A stretch of DNA of 64,000 nt, from assembly GCA_016867395.1 (NCBI GenBank), contig VGJS01000002.1, positions 62,001 through 126,000 of the forward strand. The letters run 5' to 3'. Positions 10,238-19,399 of the stretch are shown in pieces (positions within the stretch are counted from its first letter, which is position 1; every line of letters begins with the position of its first letter). The notes beneath the pieces were generated by a model. That model had not been told where the DNA came from, did no database searches, and saw only the letters and a program-made list of their open reading frames with translations. Origin of the DNA: Candidatus Handelsmanbacteria bacterium (GTDB lineage: Bacteria > Latescibacterota > UBA2968 > UBA8231). The position numbers were made by a program, and so were the translations under genes.

Positions 10238-10309
10238 GGGCAGGACCCTGCCCGGGCCTGTTCCTCCCCAGGCGGTGCGCCATGGGCACAGGCAGTAAAG
10301 GCAGGGTCC
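10238..10309 (+). ncRNA. Candidate structured leader or small RNA
   Basis: About 30 nt past the promoter: ggaccctgcc (10243-10252) pairs with ggcagggtcc (10300-10309); inner gcctgt/acaggc; competing local hairpin gggcag-gacc-ctgccc (10238-10253). No known Rfam family recognised. Confidence 0.3.
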
Positions 10310-10568
10310 GCTCCGGTACACCGGGCGCCCCTGCTGGGGAACTGAGCGCGGGGATCAACCGGGTGCGGCGGGCCTGTGGCCCCATCCCGATGGCCGATTT
10401 CGCCGACCGGCCCGAGATCCTCCAGGCCGCCCGCCAGGTGAACCGGGTGGACTGGAGAAGGATGCGGGGCGAGGCGGGGGCCGCTGCCTGGTAGCAGGCC
10501 CTCTCCCAGTACGAGGCCCGCTGGTTGCAGGAACTGGGCGAGGGCCGCGCCAACCGGGCGGACTGAGC

Positions 10569-11588
10569 ATGGACAACCCCGCCCTCGCCGCCCACCGCCT
10601 CCAGCGCCATGGACTGAGCCAGCCGGCTGCTGGCGAGGCCGCGTAGGTGGGCCTGATCCGCCGCCTCCAGCCAGTAGCGCCAATCCACTTCTCGCGGCCC
10701 GGCTCGCTCCCGCGTTTGCTACACCGCGCCGCCTTTGACGAGGGGCCCTGGCCGACCGCTGGCGGACCGGCCGCCTGTTGGTGAAGGGCCGCTTCTGGGA
10801 CGGGAATATCGGCTATGTGCTGGCCGAGGACCTGGGCCTGTAGGGGGCGGCCTTCCGCTGGCCCCTGCCGCACCTTTCCGCCCTGTACGAGCGCATCTTC
10901 CAGACCTTTTAAGTACGAGGGGCCCCTCTCGCCCAGGCAACTGGCCGCGGAGAGCGGAGTGCGGCACAAGCAACTGATGCCGGCCCTGCACCGCCTGCAA
11001 GAGGCGTTCCGGGTCTGCGAGGATCAGCAGGACGACGACTGGAAGCGGCCCCTTCGGTCTTTTCGCCGCGGAATGGCCGGGGGTGGACCTGGAGGCCCTG
11101 CTCTGGCAGGAGGCCGCCGCCGAGGGAGTGATGCGCCTACTGCATTCCCAGGTCCTCCTCAGCACCGCCCAGATCTGCGACTGGTCCGGGTGGCCGGCCC
11201 GCATGGCCGGGCTCCCGGCGCAACTGGAGGGGGCCGGCCGGGTGGAAAGGGCAGGGGAGGGATGGAGGCGGCCTGAGGACCGGGAGTTGCCCTTCTGCGA
11301 GCCGGAACAGAGCGCACAAGGCCGACCCGCTGGTGAAATCCCAACAGCGCCAGTTCAAGGCCCTCTTTCCCGGCGAGGTGCTCCAGTATCTGGTGATCGA
11401 CGGCGAGTTCCGGGGCGCAGTGTGCTGGCACTGTGCGCATCGGGCCCCACGACTTGGAGGACATCGCCCTCCGCCTGGCCCACCGCCAGATCGCTGCCCG
11501 CAAGCAGGAGGTCCTCGCCGCGGTGGCCGCCCATTACCCCCCCCACCCTCAGATCTGGGGGCACACCGGCAAGGCCCTCAAGCCCTGA
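10569..11588 (+). pseudogene. Decayed winged-helix (YcaQ/DUF1006-like) DNA-binding protein gene
   Basis: Collinear protein fragments move across frames: FDEGPWP / LVKGRFWDGNIGYVLAEDLGL* / KYEGPLSPRQLAAESGVRHKQLMPALHRLQEAFRVCEDQQDDDWKRP / QICDWSGWPARM / LVKSQQRQFKALFPGEVLQYLVIDGEFRGAV / RIGPHDLEDIALRLAHRQIAARKQEVLAAV...; at least five frame changes and at least two internal stops. Confidence 0.75.
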
Positions 11589-13641
11589 TACTGCCGAGGT
11601 CGGGGCCCTCCAGTACCGGGAAGGCATTCTCCTCCGGCAACCCCCTTCGCCACTCGTCGAGGTACAGGCCGATCCTCTCCAGGGGGATGGGCCTGAAACC
11701 CAGCTCCAGGGCCGGCGCATCCTCCCGCAGCCGGAAATCCAGTCCGGACGCATCCACAAACCCAGGGTCCTCGTCCACGATATTGCGCTGCACGGCCACC
11801 CAGTCGGGTCTGGCGTGCCAGTGGATCACCAGCCATTCGCCCCCCAGGTTGATGTTGCGGAGCACCAGGTTGCCCTCCGGGGGCACCCCTGTGCCTTCGG
11901 CCAGGTAGGGGTCGAGTTGTTTCAGGTCCGGGTAGCGCAGGCTGTAGGGCGGCTGGTGGTGGAGCATGGCCTCCAGCCGTTCCCTCATCGTCTTGTTGAC
12001 CATGTCCTGCCACACCGGCCGGGGGTCCAGGCCCCGGCCGTCGATCATCACCGCGGGCTGGCACCCGACGAAGACATTGTTCTCGACGCGGTTGTTGCGG
12101 CCTCCGCCCACAAAGGCGGCCCGGGTGCACTGGTAGAAGACATTGCCGTAAACCAGGGCGCCAGAGGCGCAGTCGTCGAGGTACACGGCCATGGAGCCCA
12201 TGCCGTACCCATGGGTGTGGTGGAAGAGGTTGTGGCGGACTACCACCCCGCGCTCGGTCCAGTCGCGGCCCATGTAGACGGCCCCCACGTCCCCGGTCTC
12301 CTGGCAGACGTGGTGGATGTGGTTGAACTCGATGTGGTGCTCGTTGCCGCCGAGCAGGATGGCGCAGTGGGGGCCGTCGTGGATCAGGTTGTGGGAGACG
12401 CGGTGGCCCACCCCGCTTAGCAGCACCCCCGGCTGGTAGCAGCGCGACCACTCCCCCAGGTGGTGGATGTGGCAGTTGAGCACCCGGTGCCCGCCCGGCT
12501 CCAGCGTCCGCCGGTCCCCCCCGCTCAGCCGGATGCCGCCGTCGCCGAGACTGTACAGGTCGCAACTCTGCACCGTGTGGTCGCGCCCTTCATCGATCAG
12601 CGCGCCCCAGTTGCCCAGATGGCGCAGGGTGCAGCCGGCCACAGCGACGCACTCTCCCCCTTCGACGTGCAGGCCGCTGCCCCGGCCATACTCCAGGCCC
12701 AGTCCCTCAAAGCGCAGGTGGGAGGCGCCCCGCAGGTGGATGAGGGGCTCGGCCAGCAGGGAGAGGGCGGTTTCGCCGCAGTCCAGGGGGGCGGGGGGCC
12801 AGAAGAAGAGCGCGCCCTGCTCGCGGTCCACGTAGTACTCACCGGGCTGGTCCAGCTCCTCCAGCACGTTGAGGAAATAGAAGCGCTGCCCGGCCTTGAT
12901 TCCGTAGATGCCGTGGGGGGGGCGGGTGCGGACCAGGCCGGTGGCCGGGTCGAAGGATTCCAACTGCTCGTAGGTGTTGGCCCAGTCCCAGGCCCAGTAC
13001 CCGTGCAGCCAGACCTCGCGCTGGTGCTGCCAGCGGGCGGGGCGGTCCCCCTCGAAGTAGAAGCCCTCCTCGATGATCCCCAACTCGCCCCCATGCCCAT
13101 CCCCCTCCCCGTGAAAGGCCGCCGCTCCCTTGATGCGGGCGAAATCCCCGTCGGGCCAGCGGGCGAGCTCCATTCGCCGGCCGGCAAAGAAGAGTTCGGG
13201 GTGGGATGGGGTGGTGGGGCGGCCGAAACCGCGGGAGGCGAGTCCCGGCAGGAGGCCCAGTTCGCCCAGGTCGCACTGGAGCACCTGGCCCCTGGCATGG
13301 GGGGCCAGGCGCCGGAGGGTGCCTGGGTCCTGCACTGGACCAAAGTCAGACAAGAGCACACCGCCCAGGAGGCGTGGCCGCTCGCCGGGCCAGGCCCGGT
13401 ACACCACCGGCCCCGCGGCGGTACCGCTGTCCAGGGCTTCGAGCGCGAAGGCCCGGGTGCGGTGGTATATCCCGCCGCGCAGGTACACGGTGGCCCCCTC
13501 GGGGCGGGGGGTCTGGCGCAGGCGGTCGCGGGCCGCTTCGAGGGTGGCCAGGGGGCCGTCGCTGCCGGCGGCATTGGGTTCGGGGAGGGTTCCGGACCAG
13601 GTATCGGAACCATGGGGGGCGACGTAGAGCACCGGGGACAT
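11578..13641 (-). CDS. Right-handed parallel beta-helix repeat protein
   Basis: MSPVLYVAPHGSDTWSGTL...LATLEAARDRLRQ...VYLRGGIYHRT; later repeats 'NVFYQCTRAAFVGGGRNNRVENNVFVGCQPA'; SD aggaggtgctcc-ATG. Confidence 0.88.
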   Translation of the reverse strand: MSPVLYVAPHGSDTWSGTLPEPNAAGSDGPLATLEAARDRLRQTPRPEGATVYLRGGIYHRTRAFALEALDSGTAAGPVVYRAWPGERPRLLGGVLLSDFGPVQDPGTLRRLAPHARGQVLQCDLGELGLLPGLASRGFGRPTTPSHPELFFAGRRMELARWPDGDFARIKGAAAFHGEGDGHGGELGIIEEGFYFEGDRPARWQHQREVWLHGYWAWDWANTYEQLESFDPATGLVRTRPPHGIYGIKAGQRFYFLNVLEELDQPGEYYVDREQGALFFWPPAPLDCGETALSLLAEPLIHLRGASHLRFEGLGLEYGRGSGLHVEGGECVAVAGCTLRHLGNWGALIDEGRDHTVQSCDLYSLGDGGIRLSGGDRRTLEPGGHRVLNCHIHHLGEWSRCYQPGVLLSGVGHRVSHNLIHDGPHCAILLGGNEHHIEFNHIHHVCQETGDVGAVYMGRDWTERGVVVRHNLFHHTHGYGMGSMAVYLDDCASGALVYGNVFYQCTRAAFVGGGRNNRVENNVFVGCQPAVMIDGRGLDPRPVWQDMVNKTMRERLEAMLHHQPPYSLRYPDLKQLDPYLAEGTGVPPEGNLVLRNINLGGEWLVIHWHARPDWVAVQRNIVDEDPGFVDASGLDFRLREDAPALELGFRPIPLERIGLYLDEWRRGLPEENAFPVLEGPDLGSIRA

Positions 13642-13703
13642 GGAGCACCTCCTGAGGGGGCGTTACCTTGAATCTAGGCAAAAAATCCTTTAGCTTCCCC
13701 CCC

Positions 13704-16166
13704 ATGAGCACATGCGGTGCCTTTCTGCTCCTCCTCGCCGCCGCCGCCCTGGCCCAGGAGCCCTACGGCCTGGAGCAGCGGGTGCCCAATACCTCCTTCC
13801 GCGTCCGCAGCGCTGGCTATGCCCTGGCCGATCTGGACCTGCGCCGGGTCTTTGCCGGCTCCACCTTCACCCGGCCGGTGTACCTCACCCATGCCGGCGA
13901 CGGCAGCGGCCGGGTCTTTGTGCTCGAACAGCCCGGGGTAGTCCGCGTGCTGGGCGAGGGGCTGGACCGGGTCTTCCTCGATCTGAGCGCAGTGGTCAAC
14001 GACGGGCCCAACGAGGCCGGACTCCTGGGCCTGGCCTTCCACCCGCGCTATCCAGAGAACGGGCGCTTTTTCGTGTACTACACCTACGGCAACCTCATCT
14101 CCCGCTTCTCGGAGTTCAGGGTCTCGGCCGACCCCGACCGGGCCGATCCCTCCAGTGAGCGGGTTTTCCTGGAGGTGCGGCAGCCGGCGGGCAACCACAA
14201 TGGCGGTCAACTGGCCTTTGGCCCGGACGGGTACCTGTACATCGGCCTGGGGGATGGAGGCGGGGCCGACGACCAGTACCGCAACGGCCAGGATCGCCAG
14301 ACCGTCCTTGGGGACATCCTGCGCCTCGACGTGGACCGCACCCAGGGAGACCTGGGATATGCCATCCCTCCGGACAATCCCTTTGTGGGCAACGCGCAGA
14401 ACTGGCGCGAGGAGATCTGGGCCTGGGGCCTGCGCAATCCCTGGCGCTTCAGCTTCGACCGGCTCACCGGGGAGTTGTGGGCCGGGGATGTGGGCCAGAA
14501 CCGCTGGGAGGAGGTGGACCTCATCGAGCGGGGCGGGAACTACGGCTGGAACATCATGGAGGGGGGCCACTGCTTCAGCCCGGCAGCCAACTGCGACACC
14601 ACCGGCCTGGCGCTGCCCCTCGCCGAGTACAGCCACCGCGAGGGCCGCTCCATCAGCGGGGGGTACGTGTACCGGGGCCCCCGCCTCATCGCCTTGCAGG
14701 GGGTGTACCTGTACGGAGATTTCGTTTCGCGCCAGATCTGGGGTCTGCGCCGCGTCCCCGGTGAGGAGGCCCAGCCCCGGCTCGTGGCCCAGAGCCCCTC
14801 GCCCATCTCCAGTTTCGGCGAGGATGAGGAAGGGGAGGTCTACCTCATCGGTCTGGACGGCCGGCTCTTCGTCTTTGAGGAACGCGATCCCGCCCGCCCG
14901 CTGGGCCAGGTCCCGGAACTGCTCTCCCAGTCGGGAGTCTTCAGCGAGATGAAAACCCAGACCCCCGCGCCGGGGCTGATCCCCTACGGGGTCAACGCCG
15001 AGCTGTGGTCGGACGGGGCGCACAAGACCCGGCTGCTGGCCCTGCCCGACACGGCGCGGATCGGGTTCTCGGCAGTGGGGGATTGGGATTTTCCCCCCGG
15101 GACGGTGCTGGTCAAGAGCTTCTACCTCGACCTGGAGCGGGGAAACCCGCAAAGCCGGCGCATCGTCGAGACCCGCTTCCTGGTCAAACAGGACGAGGGG
15201 GAGGCGTGGGACGGCTTCAGCTACCAGTGGAACGAGGAGGGCAGCGACGCGGCCCTCCTGCCCGGCAGCGCCACCCACTCCTTCACTATCGTCGACCCGG
15301 CGGCCCCCGGCGGCAGCTACCTCCACGAGCACTACTTCCCCAGCCGCGCCGAGTGCGGGACCTGCCACACCCAGGCCTCCGGCCAGGTTTTGGGGGTGCG
15401 GACTGCCCAGCTCAACGGCCAGTACGACTACGGCGAGGTGAGCGACAACCAGTTGCGCGCCCTCAACCACATCGGGGTTTTCGACCGCGACATCGGGCAG
15501 GTGCAGGAGGACTGGCCGCGCCTGGCCCAGCCCTATTCCGCCGTGGCGCCGCTGGAGGGGAGGGCCCGGGCCTACCTCGACGCCAATTGTAGCCACTGCC
15601 ACCGGCCCGGCGGCACGGGGCGGGGCGGCCTGGACCTGCGGGCCGGGGTGCCCCTGATTGCCACCGGCCTGGTCGCGGCTCCGCCCGAAGACGGGGAGTT
15701 GGGGGTGAGGGGGGCGCAGTTGCTGGCGCCGGGCTTCCCCGATTCCTCGGTGCTCTACCTGCGCCTGAAGGACCTGGACCGCTTTCGCATGCCGCCCTTG
15801 GCCAGCAACCGGGTGGACCAGGAGGGCGCCGGGCTGATCGGCCAATGGATCGCGGCCCTGGGCCAACCCACGGCGGTGGGGGCGGAGGGAAAGGCGCTGC
15901 CAGCGTCGGCGGTCCTGCGGCAGAACTACCCCAACCCCTTCAACAGCGGCACTCTGATCCGCTACGCCCTGCCCGCCCCGGTACAGGTGCGGCTGGAGGT
16001 CTTCGATCTGCTGGGGCAGCGGGTGGCGCTGCTGGCCCAGGGCTGGGCGGCGGCAGGGGAGCACGAGGTGGTCTTTGCGGCGACCGGGCTGGCCGGCGGA
16101 GTGTACCTGTGCCGGCTCTCCGGCGAAGGCTGGGCCTGGACCCGCAAGTTGGTCTTGAGCAAATAA
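13704..16166 (+). CDS. PQQ-type glucose/sorbosone dehydrogenase fused to a di-heme cytochrome region, with T9SS type-A C-terminal sorting domain
   Basis: Signal peptide; 'EAGLLGLAFHPRYPENGRFFVYYT', 'NHNGGQLAFGPDGYLYIGLGDGG'; CGTCH and CSHCH; C-terminal 'LRQNYPNPFNSGTLIRYALP...LLGQRVALLAQG...GGVYLCRLSGEGWAWTRKLVLSK'. Confidence 0.9.
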   Translation: MSTCGAFLLLLAAAALAQEPYGLEQRVPNTSFRVRSAGYALADLDLRRVFAGSTFTRPVYLTHAGDGSGRVFVLEQPGVVRVLGEGLDRVFLDLSAVVNDGPNEAGLLGLAFHPRYPENGRFFVYYTYGNLISRFSEFRVSADPDRADPSSERVFLEVRQPAGNHNGGQLAFGPDGYLYIGLGDGGGADDQYRNGQDRQTVLGDILRLDVDRTQGDLGYAIPPDNPFVGNAQNWREEIWAWGLRNPWRFSFDRLTGELWAGDVGQNRWEEVDLIERGGNYGWNIMEGGHCFSPAANCDTTGLALPLAEYSHREGRSISGGYVYRGPRLIALQGVYLYGDFVSRQIWGLRRVPGEEAQPRLVAQSPSPISSFGEDEEGEVYLIGLDGRLFVFEERDPARPLGQVPELLSQSGVFSEMKTQTPAPGLIPYGVNAELWSDGAHKTRLLALPDTARIGFSAVGDWDFPPGTVLVKSFYLDLERGNPQSRRIVETRFLVKQDEGEAWDGFSYQWNEEGSDAALLPGSATHSFTIVDPAAPGGSYLHEHYFPSRAECGTCHTQASGQVLGVRTAQLNGQYDYGEVSDNQLRALNHIGVFDRDIGQVQEDWPRLAQPYSAVAPLEGRARAYLDANCSHCHRPGGTGRGGLDLRAGVPLIATGLVAAPPEDGELGVRGAQLLAPGFPDSSVLYLRLKDLDRFRMPPLASNRVDQEGAGLIGQWIAALGQPTAVGAEGKALPASAVLRQNYPNPFNSGTLIRYALPAPVQVRLEVFDLLGQRVALLAQGWAAAGEHEVVFAATGLAGGVYLCRLSGEGWAWTRKLVLSK

Positions 16167-16201
16167 TCGTTCCGGCAACTACCCCAACCAAGGAGGAGTA
16201 A

Positions 16202-16834
16202 ATGAGAGTACCCATCGCGCTGTCGGCCCTGGCCCTCTCCCTGAGCCTGGCTCCGGCCTGCGCCGCCGAGCAGGTCCCGGCCCCGCAGGCAGAGGTAGGC
16301 AAGCCTGCCCCGGCCTTCGTGCTGAAGGACACCGCGGGCGTGGAGCGCAGCCTGGCGGAGTTCAAAGACAAATGGGTGGTGCTCGAATGGGTCAACTTCG
16401 GCTGTCCTTTCGTCAAGAAGCACTACGGGGCTGGCAATATGCAGGGACTCCAGGCCGAGTACACCGCCAAGGGGGTGGTGTGGCTGTCGATCTGCTCCTC
16501 GGCGCCGGGAAAACAGGGCTATTACGAGGGCGAGGAGTTGAGGAAGGAGATCGCCGAGCGCAAGGTGGCGGCAACCCACTACCTGCTCGACCCCCAGGGT
16601 GGGGCGGGCAAGGCCTACGGAGCCAAGACCACGCCCCACATGTACGTGATCGACCCGGCCGGGTCCCTGGTCTACGTCGGCGGCATCGACGACATCCCCA
16701 GCGCCGACCCCGACGACCTGCCCAAGGCCAAAAACTGGGTGCGGCTCGCCCTCGACGCGGCGCTGGCCGGCAAGCCGGTGGAGACCTCCACCACCCCGCC
16801 CTACGGCTGCTCGGTGAAGTACGCCGAGAACTAG
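16202..16834 (+). CDS. Secreted redoxin/AhpC-TSA-type thioredoxin-like protein
   Basis: Signal peptide; 'VGKPAPAFVLKDTAGVERSLAEFKDKWVVLEWVNFGCPFVKKHYG'; TPHMYVIDPAG. Confidence 0.88.
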   Translation: MRVPIALSALALSLSLAPACAAEQVPAPQAEVGKPAPAFVLKDTAGVERSLAEFKDKWVVLEWVNFGCPFVKKHYGAGNMQGLQAEYTAKGVVWLSICSSAPGKQGYYEGEELRKEIAERKVAATHYLLDPQGGAGKAYGAKTTPHMYVIDPAGSLVYVGGIDDIPSADPDDLPKAKNWVRLALDAALAGKPVETSTTPPYGCSVKYAEN

Positions 16835-16843
16835 CCCAAGCTG

Positions 16844-18322
16844 ATGGCCGCTCCTCTCCGCATCCACCCCCGGAACCCGAAGCTCTTCGAGTTCCGGGGC
16901 AAACCCCGGGTCCTGGTCTGCGCCACCGAGCACTACGGGGCGGTGCTCAACCGGGCCTTCCGCTTTGAGGTGTACCTCGCGGAGGCGGCCCTGCGGCGCC
17001 AGACCCTGACCCGGCTCTTCACCCTTTTCCGCGAATTGCAGTCGGCCAACAATCCGTACTCCTCCTGCAAGCCGGAGACCCCCGACTACCTGGCCCCCTT
17101 CCTTCGCACCGGCCCGGAAAAAGCGCTGGACGGGGAGCCCAAGTACGACCTCGACCAGTGGAACCCCGGGTTCTTCGAGCGCCTGCACCGCTTCCTCTCC
17201 CTCAGTTCGGAGTACGGGATCGGGGTGGAGGTGGTGCTCTTGAGCAACACCTACGGGGAAAATATCTGGGCCCTCAACCCGCTCAATCCCCAGAACAACG
17301 TCAACGGCCTGGAGGCGATGCACTGGCCCGAGTACATGACGCAGCGCCACGAGCAGCTCTTCGCCTACCAGTGCGCCCATGTCCGCAAGATCGTCGAGGA
17401 GACCTGCAGCTACGACCACGTCCTCTACGAGATCTGCAACGAGCCGGGCGGCAAGGCGCCCACCGGCCGCCCGGACAACCCCGCCCCCGAGGAGGTGGAC
17501 CAGTGGCAGGCGGCCCTGGCCGGTCTGGTCCGCCAGGTGGAGGAGGAGAGGGGAACCCGGCACCTGATCGCCGGCCAGCAGGCTTTTACCTGGACACCCT
17601 TCTTTCAGCCGGCCGACCAGACCTTCGCCGGCGAGTCTCCCTTTGAGGTGGTCAACATCCACCCCCTGCCCAACACCTCGGTGCGGGGCCAGAGCTACGA
17701 CCTGGGCGCCTTCATGTCCAAGCAGCTCCGGCTGCGCCAACTGCGCGACTACTGCCTGGCCGCCTACCCCCTGGCCAAGCCCCTCAACCTAGACGAGGAC
17801 AACGCCGCCACCCAGTATCGCGACCCGTCGGGCTGGACCCTCCACCGCAAGCGGGCCTGGATGGCGCTGATGTGCGGGGCTCACTACGACTGCATCGACT
17901 TCTCCCTGCTGCCCGGCCGCGAGGCCGGCACTCCCGAGTCGCAGCGCCACCTGCGCGCCTGGATGGGGCACCTGTCGGAGTTTGTCCACTCCCTGGACCT
18001 GGTGGCCGCCAAGCCGCTGGAGGGATTCCTCAAGCAGCAACCGCCCCACACCGTGGAGGCGGTTTTAGGGGTGCCGGGCCAGGACTACTGCGTGTACCTG
18101 GCCGACGGGCGCGAGGTGGAGGAGATCGGGGCGGGCCGGCCCATCGAGGGGCGGCTGATGTTCGACCTGCCGATGGGCTGGTACCGGACCGCCTGCTATT
18201 CGCCGGCCACCGGGCTCTATTCGCCCTGGCACTACCTGCGGGGGGGGAGCATGATCCGACTGGGGGTGCCGGACTTCGAGCAGGACCTGGTGCTGCGCAT
18301 CCTGCGGGACGCGGGGCCTTAG
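16844..18322 (+). CDS. Glycoside-hydrolase-like (TIM-barrel cellulase-type) protein
   Basis: LFEFRGKPRVLVCATEHYGAVLNRAF...YEICNEPGGKAPTG (NEP acid/base motif)...FEVVNIHPLPNT; stop codon lies in the downstream TIR element. Confidence 0.7.
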   Translation: MAAPLRIHPRNPKLFEFRGKPRVLVCATEHYGAVLNRAFRFEVYLAEAALRRQTLTRLFTLFRELQSANNPYSSCKPETPDYLAPFLRTGPEKALDGEPKYDLDQWNPGFFERLHRFLSLSSEYGIGVEVVLLSNTYGENIWALNPLNPQNNVNGLEAMHWPEYMTQRHEQLFAYQCAHVRKIVEETCSYDHVLYEICNEPGGKAPTGRPDNPAPEEVDQWQAALAGLVRQVEEERGTRHLIAGQQAFTWTPFFQPADQTFAGESPFEVVNIHPLPNTSVRGQSYDLGAFMSKQLRLRQLRDYCLAAYPLAKPLNLDEDNAATQYRDPSGWTLHRKRAWMALMCGAHYDCIDFSLLPGREAGTPESQRHLRAWMGHLSEFVHSLDLVAAKPLEGFLKQQPPHTVEAVLGVPGQDYCVYLADGREVEEIGAGRPIEGRLMFDLPMGWYRTACYSPATGLYSPWHYLRGGSMIRLGVPDFEQDLVLRILRDAGP

Positions 18323-18485
18323 GGCCTGTCTGAAAACCCATTCTGGCGCCGCCCGGCTGCAAGCGGCGCGTTCGGCGTTGCCCTCATTCGGCGTATCTGC
18401 GGATCAATACGCCTGCTTCGGGCGCCTTGCCCGCGCCGCTTTCGCTCGGGCTTGGGCCTAAGAGCGACTTTTCAGACAGGCCCTA
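18320..18485. mobile_element. MITE-like palindromic element with 17-bp perfect terminal inverted repeats
   Basis: tagggcctgtctgaaaa (18320-18336) and ttttcagacaggcccta (18469-18485) are exact reverse complements; nested internal repeat aagcggcgcg (18361-18370)/cgcgccgctt (18432-18441) and ggcgtat/atacgcc; flanked by TA. Confidence 0.65.
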
Positions 18486-19250
18486 GCCGAGCAGGCGCCT
18501 GAGCCGGCGCAGCAGGCGGCCGGCCGGGCCACGGGCGGGGGGAAAGCGGAAGACCAGCACCGGGGTCCCGGCGAGTTCGGAGATCTTGTGCGCCCTCGGG
18601 CCGACGGCGGCGAGGGCCTCCTGGTAACGGCGGGCCCACTCGGCGCTGTGGGTGAAGAAGACCTTGTTGCCGCCGATGGCCACCGGGAAGAGGCGCTCCG
18701 GGTGGTCTGCCAGGAAGCGCTGAGCGCCTTCGGCGACGCCCGGCCACTGCTCGTTGTAGAAGTCGTCCAGGATGAGGATGCCCCCCTCGGCCAGGGCGCT
18801 GCTGGCGGTGCGCAGGTCCCCATAGGTCAGGTCGGCGGTGTGGCCCCCGTCGACCGAGAAGAGCCGCGCCCCGCCGCCCAGCACCTCCCGCACCTGCCCT
18901 CCGTCCAGTTCCGCCGAATTCGCCTTGACGAGTTGGATGCGTCCCAGGTCGCAGCCGTGGGCCTTCAGATTGGCCTCAAGCCTGGCGTAGTCCCCCCGCC
19001 CCGAGGCGTCGAGATTCTGGTCCTGGTCCTCGAAAAGGTCCCAGGCCGCGCTCAACTCGTCCGGCCCGCTGAGCAGATGTAACAGGATGAAGAGCCGGCC
19101 GTGGTGCACCCCGATCTCCCCGATGCCCCCCCGCACCCCCAAAGCGCGCTGCAGCCCGGCCAGGGAGATCAGCAGCTCCATGGCGCCGGGCCAGAGCCAG
19201 CCTTCCACCTGCAGGTGGCCCTTGGTCTGGTACCGCGTCAGGGCGTCCAT
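18483..19250 (-). CDS. Class I SAM-dependent methyltransferase (CmcI / Methyltransf_24-like)
   Basis: GGIGEIGVHHGRLFILLHLL...LFSVDGGHTADLTYGDLRTASSALAEGGILILDDFYNEQWPGVAEG. Confidence 0.82.
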   Translation of the reverse strand: MDALTRYQTKGHLQVEGWLWPGAMELLISLAGLQRALGVRGGIGEIGVHHGRLFILLHLLSGPDELSAAWDLFEDQDQNLDASGRGDYARLEANLKAHGCDLGRIQLVKANSAELDGGQVREVLGGGARLFSVDGGHTADLTYGDLRTASSALAEGGILILDDFYNEQWPGVAEGAQRFLADHPERLFPVAIGGNKVFFTHSAEWARRYQEALAAVGPRAHKISELAGTPVLVFRFPPARGPAGRLLRRLRRLLG

Positions 19251-19319
19251 TCAGGGTTCCTACGGATGGGAGGGGGGCGGCGGCTGGGATCCATGGCAGC
19301 TATGAAAGGCCGCCGCCGG

Positions 19320-19355
19320 CCCGGTGTCAAGGTGGCCGCGAGGATTGACACCGGG
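19320..19355. promoter_or_regulatory. Dyad operator candidate
   Basis: cccggtgtcaa (19320-19330) and ttgacaccggg (19345-19355), perfect 11-bp inverted arms, 14-nt spacer, 45 bp upstream of the operon's first start codon. Confidence 0.5.
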
Positions 19356-19370
19356 GTGCAAAGCCGCTTC

Positions 19371-19388
19371 TTTCTGCCCGGGCAGAAA
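19371..19388. promoter_or_regulatory. 18-bp perfect palindrome abutting the RBS
   Basis: tttctgcccgggcagaaa, directly followed by aaggaggcagtgATG. Confidence 0.5.
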
Positions 19389-19399
19389 AGGAGGCAGTG

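Noticed and set aside
11083-12420. 445-aa + ORF
   Set aside because: Only the first part matches a pseudogene fragment; the rest is antisense readthrough over the beta-helix gene.
13674-16178. 834-aa antisense ORF opposite the T9SS-tailed dehydrogenase
   Set aside because: Shadow ORF with no domain-like text.
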